A stretch of DNA of 64,000 nucleotides. It comes from Apus apus (Eukaryota; Chordata; Aves; Apodiformes; Apodidae). Every line of letters starts with the position of its first letter. The stretch's first letter is position 1. The stretch spans positions 3,038,001-3,102,000 of the forward strand of contig NC_067305.1 in the NCBI RefSeq assembly GCF_020740795.1, given 5' to 3'. The notes under the pieces are model-generated. The model did not search any database and had not been told where the DNA came from. It worked only from the letters and a program-made list of their open reading frames with translations. The position numbers and the translations under genes are program-made. This document shows, piece after piece, positions 47,818-57,889 of this stretch.

Positions 47818-47913
47818 CCGTCTGTGAGAGCGGGTGCCAGAACGGAGGGCGCTGCATCGGACCCAACCGCTGCGCTTGTGTCTACGGGTTCACCGGCCCC
47901 CAGTGCGAGAGAG
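47818..47913 (+). CDS. FBN3: Fibrillin exon: EGF-like domain 3
   Basis: A 96-bp exon, phase 1-1. The acceptor follows a C-rich tract (TCTCTCC plus a long C run, AG at 47816-47817); the donor is GTGAGG from 47914. It reads [17 protein letters not shown] then [15 protein letters not shown], with six cysteines. [14 protein letters not shown] is shared by vertebrate FBN2 and FBN3. In fibrillins the next residues open the first hybrid/TB-type domain (DYRTGPC...); no such exon is visible in the following 16 kb. A 36/39-bp minisatellite ends about 100 bp before the acceptor, so the branch-point region sits between the array and the exon. Confidence 0.96.
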
Positions 47914-48088
47914 GTGAGGAGCTGATCCCACCCAACCGTCCCTGCTGGGACGGGGCCCTGTCCCCTGTGCTGCCCAGACAGAGGGGCAACCCTGCGGGGA
48001 GGGTGGGAGCCCCATCCCCACACCCCGGGGACAAAGGGAGCTCCTGGGACGCGGTGGTGGCCGGGAGGGAGGGATGGATGGAGCTGGG
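47914..48088. other. Intron start after EGF3
   Basis: GC-rich, no exon or repeat recognised. Confidence 0.5.
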
Positions 48089-48225
48089 AATTGTGGCTGC
48101 TCCATCCCTGGAGGTGGATGCTGGGAGCAACCTGGGCTGGTGGGAGGTGTCCCTGCCCATGCAGGGGGGTTGGATCTAGATGATCTTGAAGGTCCTTTCC
48201 CACCCAAAGCATTCCAGGGTTCTCT
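48089..48225 (+). mobile_element. CR1 3' fragment, family A with an internal deletion
   Basis: TTGTGGCTGCTCCATCCCTGG runs into GGGAGCAACCTGGGCTGG, skipping the GTTGAAGGGCAGGTTGG segment; tail CATTCCAGGGTTCTC. Confidence 0.9.
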
Positions 48226-49490
48226 GGGACCAGCAGTTGTGTATCTAATAACGTGCACGAAGGACACTCGGTTTGATGTGGATTTCTGCCCCAAGTGCCA
48301 CCCTCATGCCCAAAGCACTCCCTGGGGTCCCTGGTTAGTACACATGTAGGATGGGAAGTTCCCAGTGACTGCAGGGCTGGTTGGGTGTCTCTGGATCCTC
48401 CTCACTCCAGGTGTGACCCCTCGTAGCTCTTGGGTGAACATCAGCAACCCCCCCCCGTGCTGAGTTGTTCTTTTTTTTTTTTTCTCTTGGGAATTTCACT
48501 GTTTCTTGGCTTGATAACCTGGGATTGGCTTAGAAATGCCAGGATCCTCCTACCACAGCCTCCCCGTGAAGGGGAGGTGACACCATCAATCCTTTCCCAA
48601 ACACCACCAGTCACTTCCTAAACACTCAGAGAGCAAGAAGAAGAAACATCAGCCAAAAAATGATGTGGTGGGTCAGCCCCAACCAGCAGCCAAACACCCC
48701 CTCAACATCTCACTCCCCTCTCCTTTGGGATGGGTAGAAAACAATTTTCAAATGACCATGGGACCTCAAGTCAACATCCCAACCTTTGCAAAATCCTGGG
48801 GGTTTTTTTGGGATCATTTAGTCCTGTATTTCTTTGAAAAATATTGACAGTTGTGAGCAGGACTGAAGGTTTTCTGTGCCAGGACCTTTCCAAGGCAAAC
48901 AGAAGGCAGCTCTGGTGGGTTGCAAACCTCACTTGGTTCCACGCCAGCTGCTCCCCCAGGATGAACCAAACCAGCCCCACGAAGCACCCTGGTTGAAGGA
49001 GCTGGCTCTTGGTGCCAGGTGGCTTTGCTGGATGTGAACCAGCCCGTGTGTGTTGAGTGCCTGGATCCACTTCCATTTGGGCAGCGTGGGTGGGACTGAG
49101 GTTTTGGCTGAGAGGGGAAAATTCTCCCTTTTGGCTTAGCTGGACATCCCAGGACTCTGTTCTGGTTGTTGGCAAGGGCCAGAGGGGCACGGAGCAGAAA
49201 TGAAACTGAAACATGAAGCTCATGTGCAGACTCTCAAGATTGAGATCAAAGCACCCTGGAAATATCCTGCTTTTCTAGCCTCTCCTTTTCCTGAGATTGG
49301 GCTGATTCTGTTTAACTCTGTGGCCAAAGGTTGGACTGTTCTTGCTTTTAATGGTGGGTTTTTTTTCCAGGTTGAGGGTTCCAGGCAATGGGATTTAGAG
49401 GGTGAGATAGAAAGAGTGGTTGGTTGCTGGTAGCCCAGGCATCAGTCACCCTGCTTGACCAGGGGCCAGCAGGAATGCTCAGAACACAAC
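48226..49490. other. Intronic unique sequence
   Basis: About 1.3 kb. C run near 48450 and T run at 48471-48483. No exon recognised. Confidence 0.55.
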
Positions 49491-49799
49491 AGGAAAGCTG
49501 GGGAGGGACTTGGGACATGGGCAGGGAGGGAGAGGACAAGGGGGGATGGATGAAAACTGGCAGAGGGAGATTGAGGTGAGACATGAGGAGGGAATTCTGG
49601 AGTGTGAGGGTGGTGAGAGCCTGGCCCAGGTTGCCCAGGGAAGCTGTGGCTGCCCCATCCCTGGCAGTGTTGAAGGGCAGGTTGGATGGGGCTTGGAGCA
49701 GCCTGGGCTGGTGGGAGGTGTCCCTGCCCATGCAGGGGGTTGGGACTGGATGCTCTTCAAGGTCATTCCAACCCAAACCAGTCTGGAATTCTCTGATTT
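49491..49799 (+). mobile_element. CR1 3' fragment, family A
   Basis: Starts at AGGAAAGCTGGGGAGGG; tail TGGAATTCTCTGATTTC. Confidence 0.94.
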
Positions 49800-50611
49800 C
49801 TAAAACCCTAAACCCCAGCTCCAGGACTGTGTCTGTGGAGCTGCTTCTCATTTTTTTAGCTCCCAGGGACGTGAAATATTGAGATTCAGAAATCCAAAAG
49901 GCCATTGGCTGCATTTGGAAGGAAAGCTGGAAGTGTCTTAAAGAAACTTCTGGCCACAGCAATGGCAGGAGGGGCTGAAAAATCCCTTCTCCTGACTCTG
50001 TGGTAGTGGAGGGAGTAGGAGAGAGAGTGGAAGAGGCAAGGAAAGAAGGGGGCTGAGCAGGGCCAGACTTTTGGAGACATCTTGTAATGTATAAAATTCT
50101 TTAAATAAAGAGAGCATTTTTACAAAGCCTTTAGAGATTTGGTTTAGTCCAGACTTGTACTGAGAGACAAAACAAGCTCTCCAGCTGTGTATACACGGCT
50201 CTTCCCTGCCAAGACAAACAGGGCTCTTGCTTTACTAAGAGATGTTAAAAGTTACACTTTTCCAAGAGGCTCCTGGCTGGGATTTTGCAGCCAGGTGAGG
50301 TGGTTGTGACTGACCTAGGAGAGTAATTAGTGTGAGAGCAAAGAACTTAACCCTTCCAAGGGGAAAATGAATCCCTGCTCTATCAGCAGGCCTGGTAAGA
50401 TGAGGTCCCTCAGCACCAGACTTGACCACTGTGGGGTTTCTGGCCAGTTTATCCAGTTCAGGTGGGGTTTGATGTGTTTACAAGGTTCCTTGGGAGTCTC
50501 CAGCAGCAGGAGACTCAAGTAGCAGGTTTGGAGGCAGCACGGATCATCCACAGCTCTCACTGTAGCTCTGAGTCTTGTTCCCAAAGGGGCTTTTTTTTTT
50601 TGAAGATTAAC
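49800..50611. other. Intronic unique sequence
   Basis: No exon or repeat recognised. Confidence 0.55.
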
Positions 50612-50789
50612 AGCCTGAGCTTGGAATAACCTCCCCAGGGAAGTGGTGGGATCCCCAACGCTGAGCACTTTTAAGACTCAGCTTGAGAAGGTGCTGAGCC
50701 ATCTCATGGAAACTGTGTTCCTACCTGGAAAGGTTGGACCAGATGGGCCTTGAGGTCCTTTCCAACCTGGCATTCCATGATTCTGTGCT
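50612..50789 (+). mobile_element. CR1 3' fragment, family E
   Basis: TTGGAATAACCTCCCCAGG to GGTTGGACCAGATGGGCC and the tail CCATGATTCTGTGCT. Confidence 0.88.
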
Positions 50790-51247
50790 TCAATCAAAGC
50801 AGAGCCTGAAAACCCACCGACTTCACATGAAGCAGCACAAGTTCTGGGTCAGGGCTCTGTGGTGATGCCCCAGTAGCACAGCTGGGTACGTGTGTGCAGA
50901 GGGGAGGTCAGTTCTGCCACAGATGTGTGGGCTGTGGACTTCCCTACATTCAATCAAGGGGATTCCAACTCTGGAATCTTCAAACCAAGCAGGAAGAGCT
51001 TTCAGGGGACGTGTTGTGGCTAATCCATGGGTAGTAGGGTGTGTAGGGAAGAGTCTCTGGTTGCCACGTGCTGGCCTGGTTGATGCTGGACTCAGACCCA
51101 TCAATCCTCACAATCTGTTCATGGCTGAGGAGTGTAAGGAGAGTTGTCCTTAGGCTTCTCCTGCTGCAGGGCACAGCCTGGTGCCACCATCCCAGAGGGT
51201 GATGTGTAAAATAAGGTAACACCACACAAAGATCTGTCCCATGAAGG
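50790..51247. other. Intronic unique sequence
   Basis: No exon or repeat recognised. Confidence 0.55.
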
Positions 51248-51652
51248 CAGGCTGGGAGAGTTGGGGGGTTCAGCCTGGAGAAGAGAAGGCTCCAGGGAGA
51301 CCTTAGAGCAGCTTCCAGTGCCTGAAGGGGCTCCAGGAAAGCTGGGGAGGGACTTGGGACAAGGGCAGGGAGGGAGAGGACAAGGGGGGATGGATGAAGA
51401 CTGGAAGAGGGAGATTGAGGTGAGACATGAGGAGGGAATTCTGGAGTGTGAGGGTGGTGAGAGCCTGGCCCAGGTTGCCCAGGGAAGCTGTGGCTGCCCC
51501 ATCCCTGGCAGTGTTGAAGGGCAGGTTGGATGGGGCTTGGAGCAACCTGGGCTGGTGGGAGGTGTCCCTGCCCATGCAGGGGGGTTTGGATCTAGGTGAT
51601 CTTTGAGGTCCCTTCCCACCCAAACCATTCCATGACTCTGTGATTCTATGAA
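51248..51652 (+). mobile_element. CR1 3' fragment, family A
   Basis: GCAGGCTGGGAGAGTTGG to the tail CTGTGATTCTATGAAAG. Confidence 0.95.
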
Positions 51653-52740
51653 AGATACCAACTTATTTCAGAATGCTGCTTTAGCCCAGCTGACCCCTGT
51701 GCTGAGGAGCTCAGGATTCTCTGAAGAGCTCGTTACCTTTGCACAATTAGTGTTCTTTTCTGGTGTGGCCTTTAGCATTTCCTCTGCTCTCTGGAGGTGG
51801 CCTTTCCTACAGCCTCTGGGGGGTCAGTTTGAACTGGCAAGCACTGAAAATCGAGCCCATCTGCACTGGTAGACACTGAAACCCCACAAATCCATTCGAG
51901 CTGTGATTTGCTTTTGCATTTCTTTTGCTAGAAGCCTGAAAAGAGACACTTTTTCTTTTCTAAAGTGTCATAAATCGAGTCCCTCCTCCTGCTCTGCCCT
52001 CCAGGAGCTGCATGTTCAACATCTTAGGGCTCCAGTGAGAGGCTGCTTTGTAAGGGAAGCAATCTGCCTGCTTTCACACCTCATTCAGGAAATACTCCAC
52101 TTCAGAGGTAAATACCTTCATAACGAGGTACTCAGAGGGTTTTTAGCATCATTTCCTCCCTCTACAGACATCTTCAGGGATGAAGGATCAGTGAATATAT
52201 TGTACAACCCCAGCAGCCTTTGGTAACATGAGCTCCCATGACATCAGTGTTGGAGGAAAAGCTGCAGTCCAGGAAAAATGAATCTGTGGGGAAAGAGGCC
52301 AGTTTTTTATTACCAAAAAAATAGCTTTATTGGGAAAAGCAAAAAAAAAAAAAAAGGCAACATTTTGATGTCATGTTTCTGATTTCACCCTCTTTCAAGT
52401 AGGAAAAAAAGGGTTGTAAAAAGGGACAAGATTTGACTGGGGTGAAGGTGGGGGAGCTCCTCTGGTGTTCCAGGGATGAGGTTTCATTTGGGTCTTTTCC
52501 TGCCTTCCCTGTGGGTGCCACCTGCTCCCTCGTGGGAGAGAACTTAGCTTTTGGGTTTGGAAGAAAAGGTTTTGAGAGGAAGCATCTTGGTCTTTGTGGA
52601 GACTGTGGGGCCTATGGTTTGTCTGGGGCAGGAGGTTCTTGCCAGGGCTCCATGTCCTCTCCTCTTCATGGCACAAGGTTGCCTCAAGTTTAACCATCAC
52701 ACTCTTGGGGTGGTGTTCCTCAGTGCAAACACTTGATGGG
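51653..52740. other. Intronic unique sequence
   Basis: About 1.1 kb. A run at 52340-52355. No exon recognised. Confidence 0.55.
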
Positions 52741-52797
52741 AACTAGATGATCTTGAAGGTCCCTTCCAACCCAAACCATTCTGTCATCATCATTCTG
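52741..52797 (+). mobile_element. Minimal CR1 tail, family A
   Basis: Only about 57 bp: ACTAGATGATCTTGAAGG, CCTTCCAACCCAAACC, then CATCATCATTCTG. Among the shortest insertions in the window. Confidence 0.88.
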
Positions 52798-53003
52798 CCA
52801 CTTCTGAGCTGAGCTGAAGGCCAGCAGAGCTCTTGAAGCCTTGCCTGGTTGTTCCCAAGTCCCGTGAAGAGCCTGGGAAGGGATTGTGTCCATGGCAGGG
52901 CAAAAGCAAACTTACAGCTGGCATCTAGTGTCTGAGTCTTGGCTCTTTGTTAGGAAAGAAAGCAAAGTCCTCACTGGGTCTTGTTGCACACAGTGTTTCA
53001 AAC

Positions 53004-53222
53004 ACATGGAGGAGGGAATTCTGGAGTGTGAGGGTGGGGAGAGCCTGGCCCAGGTTGCCCAGGGAAGCTGTGGCTGCCCCATCCCTGGCAGTGTTGAAGG
53101 GCAGGTTGGATGGGGCTTGGAGCAACCTGGGCTGGTGGGAGGTGTCCCTGCCCATGCAGGGGGGTGGATCTAGATGATCTTGAAGGTCCCTTCCCACCCA
53201 ACCCATCCCATGGTTCTATGAC
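53004..53222 (+). mobile_element. CR1 3' fragment, family A
   Basis: Starts at ACATGGAGGAGGGAATTC; tail CATGGTTCTATGACA. Confidence 0.94.
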
Positions 53223-53839
53223 AAACATCCATCCCTGTGGGTTGCTTCACTAGGAGCAGCATTTTGGGTGGTCAGGATGGTGACCTGAGTTAGAAGGGAA
53301 GGAGCAAAGTGCCCACGTTCCTGTTGGCTCCTTCCTGCCAGGGCTTTTCCGTGGGGATCAGACACATCCTGTGTGGCTGCTTCGTGTCTCTCCTAAGCCC
53401 CCAAATTAGACTGAATATCAAGGGGGGGGGATCATTTTTAGGAGGAAACAGAAAAGCTGAGACAAAAGCCACTCAATAACTCCCCTTAGGAGAAGGGATT
53501 GGAGGGGCCTTAGAAGCAAGACTAATGGGGTGTCCTACAATATTCCCACCATCTGGAAGTATGAGGGGATTAAAGTGCAGTTGATGCTGAGACATTCCCC
53601 AGCATCCATCTGTGTGCTCCAAGATGGTATTTTGGATCATGGATTCTGTTTAGATGCAGCCTGGAGTGTCTGTCACTGGAAAAGCTACAGCTGGAGGGAA
53701 CACAGGAGATCATTTGGGACTTCTCTTGCCCTCAGACAAGTCTGACTACCAGAATTAGACCAATATTTGTATAACTTGCTCTTAATCACCTACAGATATG
53801 AAAATTCACAGCTGCCTTAGGCAGTTCTTCTGCTGCTTA
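53223..53839. other. Intronic unique sequence
   Basis: G run at 53424-53431. No exon recognised. Confidence 0.55.
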
Positions 53840-53939
53840 AATCATAGAATCATGGGATGGGTTGGGTGGGAAGGGACCTGAAAGACCATCTAGATCCAAC
53901 CCCCTGCATGGGCAGGGACACCTCCCACCAGCCCAGGCT
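53840..53939 (-). mobile_element. CR1 tail, left half of a head-to-head pair
   Basis: ATCATAGAATCATGGGATGG to CACCAGCCCAGGCT, fused to the sense copy that follows. Confidence 0.93.
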
Positions 53940-54258
53940 CCAGGAAAGCTGGGGAGGGGCTTGGGACAAGGGCAGGGAGGGAGAGGACAAGGGGGGATGG
54001 ATGAAAACTGGCAGAGGGAGATTGAGGTGAGACATGAGGAGGGAATTCTGGAGTGTGAGGGTGGGGAGAGCCTGGCCCAGGTTGCCCAGGGAAGCTGTGG
54101 CTGCCCCATCCCTGGCAGTGTTGAAGGGCAGGTTGGATGGGGCTTGGAGCAGCCTGGGCTGGTGGGAGGTGTCCCTGCCCATGCAGGGGGTTGGATCTAA
54201 TGATCTTGAAGGTCCCTTCCAACCCAAACCAGTCAGGGAGTCTATGGTTCTATGATTC
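53936..54258 (+). mobile_element. CR1 3' fragment, family A, right half of a head-to-head pair
   Basis: Starts at GGCTCCAGGAAAGCTGGGG, sharing GGCT with the left half at the junction; tail CTATGGTTCTATGATTCC. Confidence 0.93.
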
Positions 54259-54767
54259 CACATTCTCACTGGAGGGAGGGGTATCCATGACCAAGAGTAT
54301 CCTGATGTTGAACCTGCTGATCCTTGTGGGAGAAAAGTGGCACAAAAATAACTGCCTGGTTTCCCAGTTCACCCAAACCTGGAGCCTCTTTCTGCAAGGG
54401 CTGAAAGCAGAGGCTGCCTCAGATGCTGCTGGAGCAGGGAGCCCTTGCAGGAGGGTTGTGCCTGGAGCTCTATCTCAGGTTTCATCAGGCTAAGACGTTG
54501 ACAGGAAACTGTAAAAATAGGGCAGGAAAAGTTAAAAAAAAACTTCTCCCTTTACTATTTCCTTTGAATATGTTTTTTCAGCACTCGGAATGTCTGGCCT
54601 TAAAAAAGTGCCTCAGCCAGCTTTGGCTTTTCTGCAAAAAGCCCAAACAGTTAAAGATCAGGAATGTGCCTGTGTTTGGATGAGGTAAGGAAATGACTGG
54701 GTGGAGAAAGTATTCCATGAGAAAGGAGCCCTTCTCTGGGACCCTCATGCTGCTGCTCCCTGCACCC
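54259..54767. other. Intronic unique sequence
   Basis: No exon or repeat recognised. Confidence 0.55.
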
Positions 54768-54845
54768 ACCAGCCCCTCTCCCCCCCACCAGCCCCTCTCC
54801 CACCCCCCAGCCCCTCTCCCACCCCCCAGCCCCTCTCCCCCCAGA
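54768..54845. repeat. C-rich short tandem repeat
   Basis: Four copies of CAGCCCCTCTCCCACCCCC-like units (about 20-22 bp). G-rich on the minus strand. Confidence 0.9.
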
Positions 54846-54983
54846 GCTGTCAGGGATGGACACAACCCAAGAAGGCCAGCAGATATTTGGAGTCTTGTTG
54901 TGTGCCAGGACCTGTGATTGAGGTGGTCAAATCTGCATCCATCTTTGGTGCAGCTGGAACAAGGACAGGGGTTGTTGGAAGGG

Positions 54984-55408
54984 CTGCAGAGATGCTGAGG
55001 GGGCTGGAGCATCTGCCTGGGAGGAAAGGCTGGGAGAGCTGGGGCTGCTCAGCTGGGAGAAAAGGAGGCTGAGGGGGGATCTGGTCAGTGCTGGTGAAGA
55101 TCTCCAGGGGGTGGCAGGAGGATGGGGCCAGACTCTGCTCAGGGGTGCCCAGGGACAGGACAAGGGGCAATGGGCACAAACTGCAGCACAGGAGGGTCAA
55201 GTTAAATATAGGGAAACACTTCTTGAGTGTGAGGGTGACAGAGCCCTGGGACAGGCTGCCCAGGGAGGCTGTGGAGTCTCCATCCCTGGAGACATTCCCA
55301 ACCTGGAGGTGTTCCTGTGGGATCTGCTCTAGGGGATCCTGCTCTAGCAGGGGTTGGACTGGGTGATCTCCAGAGGTCCCTCCCAACCCCCCCACTCTCT
55401 GACTGTGT
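54984..55408 (+). mobile_element. CR1 3' fragment, family B
   Basis: GAGATGCTGAGGGGGCTGG to GGATCTGCTCTAGGGGATCC and an eroded tail CTCTCTGACTGTGTC. Confidence 0.9.
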
Positions 55409-55717
55409 CGCTCTGGTTTTTGGTGGGCTCCTTTCAGCTGGTCACTTGGCTGCTGCATTTTGGATGCTGTCCCCTCTGCACTTTCCCATCCTGCCTGGGT
55501 CTCTCTCTCAGCAGGGCACGAATTGCTCCATTAAGCCTTTAACTCATCCACTCCCAGCTCTCTCAGCAGGGCCCAGAGGGCACAACCAGCTTCTCTGGGG
55601 GCTCTCAGGGGAACAACCCCCAGCACAGGCAGCCAGGGTTGGTGTGGGAATCTTTTTGGGTGGAAGTTTGCAGTGGGATGTGCCAGATCAGTGCCTTGCC
55701 TTGGCTGCTGGGCTCTC
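55409..55717. other. Intronic unique sequence
   Basis: No exon or repeat recognised. Confidence 0.5.
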
Positions 55718-56150
55718 ATTGAATCATTCTGGTTGGAAAAGACCTTTCAGATCACCCAGTCCAACCATTAACCCAGCTCTCCCCAGTCCAGTGCTGACCC
55801 GTGTCCCTCAGCACCACATCTCCAGGGCTTGGAAACACCTCCAGGGGTGGTGGTGAAAACCTCAGAGATGTTTTAACCTCAGAGAGGTTGTGGCTGCCCC
55901 ATCCCTGGCAGTGTTGAAGGGCAGGTTGGATGGGGCTTGGAGCAGCCTGGGCTGGTGGGAGGTGTCCCTGCCCATGCAGGGGGGTTGGATCTAGATGATC
56001 TTTCAGGTCCCTTCCCACCCAAACCATTCCATGATTCTGTGGTGACTCTACCACTCCCCTGGGCAGCCTGTTCCAGTTTTTGACCAACCCCTTCTGGGAA
56101 GAAACGATTCCCAAGATCTTATTTGCTCCTAGAGCTGTTGACCTTGTTCC
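55718..56150 (-). mobile_element. CR1 family C copy interrupted by a younger CR1
   Basis: Left part 55718-55856 (CACCCAGTCCAACCATTAAC, CACCTCCAGGGGTGGTGG) and right part from about 56040 (GACTCTACCACTCCCCTGGG, CTTCTGGGAAGAAACG) are contiguous in the subfamily but split here by the sense copy at 55857-56039. Confidence 0.88.
55857..56039 (+). mobile_element. CR1 3' fragment, family A, nested insertion
   Basis: TTGTGGCTGCCCCATCCC to CCATTCCATGATTCTG. A 6-bp direct repeat, TGGTGA, flanks it at 55851-55856 and 56040-56045, a plausible target-site duplication. The first 30 bp (AAACCTCAGAGATGTTTTAA) are not CR1. Confidence 0.88.
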
Positions 56151-57153
56151 AAAAGCCCAGAAGGTCAGAGGCAGAACCACACACAGGTCTGTGCTCCGGG
56201 GACTGAGCTTCCTGCTGATGCAACTCATCCCTTTGGGAGGAGAAAATTAGACGGTGGGTTTGATCATCCACTCTCTCTTTGCCCTCCTTGGGTGGAGCTT
56301 CCAGAGAGCAGCAGGGAATCCTGCCAAAGCCTGGGACATGAGCTGCACTGACCTCAGCCCAGCCAGGTCTGAGGCTCCCCTGGGGATTCCTGCCAAGCAA
56401 CGTTTGTCCTGGCTGCTTGATGGGGGGGAAAAAAAAAACACCACAACCCAAACCACAACAAAACCCCTTCAGTCAAAGCCTCGTTTATTATGAGAAGGGA
56501 TTTGATTTTGAGCAAAGAAAGGAAGAAAGAAAGGGGAAAAAAAAAAATCAATTAAAAGCTCTTCTCCCTTGCTGCTCTCTTTATTTATTTGGTAAAGGAG
56601 GAATTCACCAAACCCAGGGACTCTCTCAGGAGGGGATCCCAGTGAGTTGGTGCCAGAGGAAGGACACAGAGAACTCCTCAAGCCCTTTCCAGCCTGGATT
56701 TCTGCAGCCCTGCTGACCCATTCACCTTTTTAGGACACCTTTTCAAAGCAGTGCAATGATTTCTCCTTTTGCATCTTTACCCCGGGATTGGAATTCCCAC
56801 TGGAAGCCTGAATTTCCTGGTGGGAGCCCTGGGAAGGGGGGTGGATGGTGCAGAAATGGGGCAGATTTCTTCTCTCCTTTGTGAAAACAGGCACTGAAAA
56901 TGCTCCTCTTCAAAAGTGCTTGGTCAAAAACTACCCCCATCCCCACAGGGGTTGTAAGAAGGAGTTTAAAAGGGAGGAAGATGTTGAAGTGTTGGGGTTT
57001 GGTTGTTTTGGGGGGTTTGTTTTTTGTTTCTTTTCCCTCCCTCCAGCCAAGCAGTCATTTAAATTGGATGGGAAACAGGGTGGTCAATATTTCAGGTTCA
57101 GGGGCTGCTTCACTTTCAGGTGTGACAAAAGCTGTGAAAAAAATACCCCAGCT
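56151..57153. other. Intronic unique sequence
   Basis: About 1 kb; A-rich stretches at 56430 and 56538. No exon recognised. Confidence 0.55.
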
Positions 57154-57480
57154 CATAGAATCACCCAGGTTGGAAGGGACCTTCAAGATCATCCAGTTCC
57201 AACCCCCCCTGCCATGAGCAGGGACACCTCCCACTACACCAGGCTGCACAAAACCTCATCCAGCCTGGCCTTAAAAACCTCCAGGGATGGGGCATCAACA
57301 ACCTCCCTGGGTTGCCCAATTCCAGTTCCTCCCCACCCTCAGAGTGAAGAATTTCTTCCTCCTATCTCACCTCAAGTCTCCCCTCTCTCAGTTTCAAACC
57401 ATCACCCCTTGTCCCATCACCACCTTCCCTGCTGAAACCCCCTCCCCAGCTTTCCTGGAGCCCCTTGCAAGGACTGGGAG
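57154..57480 (-). mobile_element. CR1 3' fragment, separate subfamily
   Basis: CATAGAATCACCCAGGTTGG, CCTGCCATGAGCAGGGACAC, GAAGAATTTCTTCCTCC. Closer to the common avian CR1 consensus than family A. Confidence 0.9.
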
Positions 57481-57889
57481 CTTATGGAAATGTTCCCTTG
57501 GAGATCTTGGAAGAAATCAGACTTGCTGAAGTTGACATCTCCTTGCAAAATCGTGGCCTTGAGTTCTGGGTATCCCAGGGGAAAATGCCCCACTAAAGGT
57601 TTCCATTGCTTTCATTTAGCAACTGGGGAGACTGGGCAAGAGGGAAGGTGCCTCCAAGTGTCCTACAGAAGTGTCTGAGAGCCTCAGGGTGGCTGAAATG
57701 GGTTGTTCTGTTCTGTAATGAGCCCAAGCTGCATTTCTGGCTGAAGTTAGAGGCTTGGTTGGCAAAGAGGAGCCTGTTCTTTGGTACCTCTTGGAGGAGG
57801 TGGGAGGTTCTGGCAAGGTGGACGTGGCTGAGGAGGGTGGGCAGAGCCTGGGCAGGGATGCAGGCTGGGGGCTGGAGCTGGGGAAATGA
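57481..57889. other. Intronic unique sequence
   Basis: No exon or repeat recognised. Confidence 0.5.

Noticed and set aside
47019..47866. 200-250 codon frames on both strands in the 36/39-bp minisatellite
   Set aside because: Unit length divisible by three explains the openness; several frames on both strands are open at once, which real coding DNA would not show. The + frame stops before the EGF3 exon.
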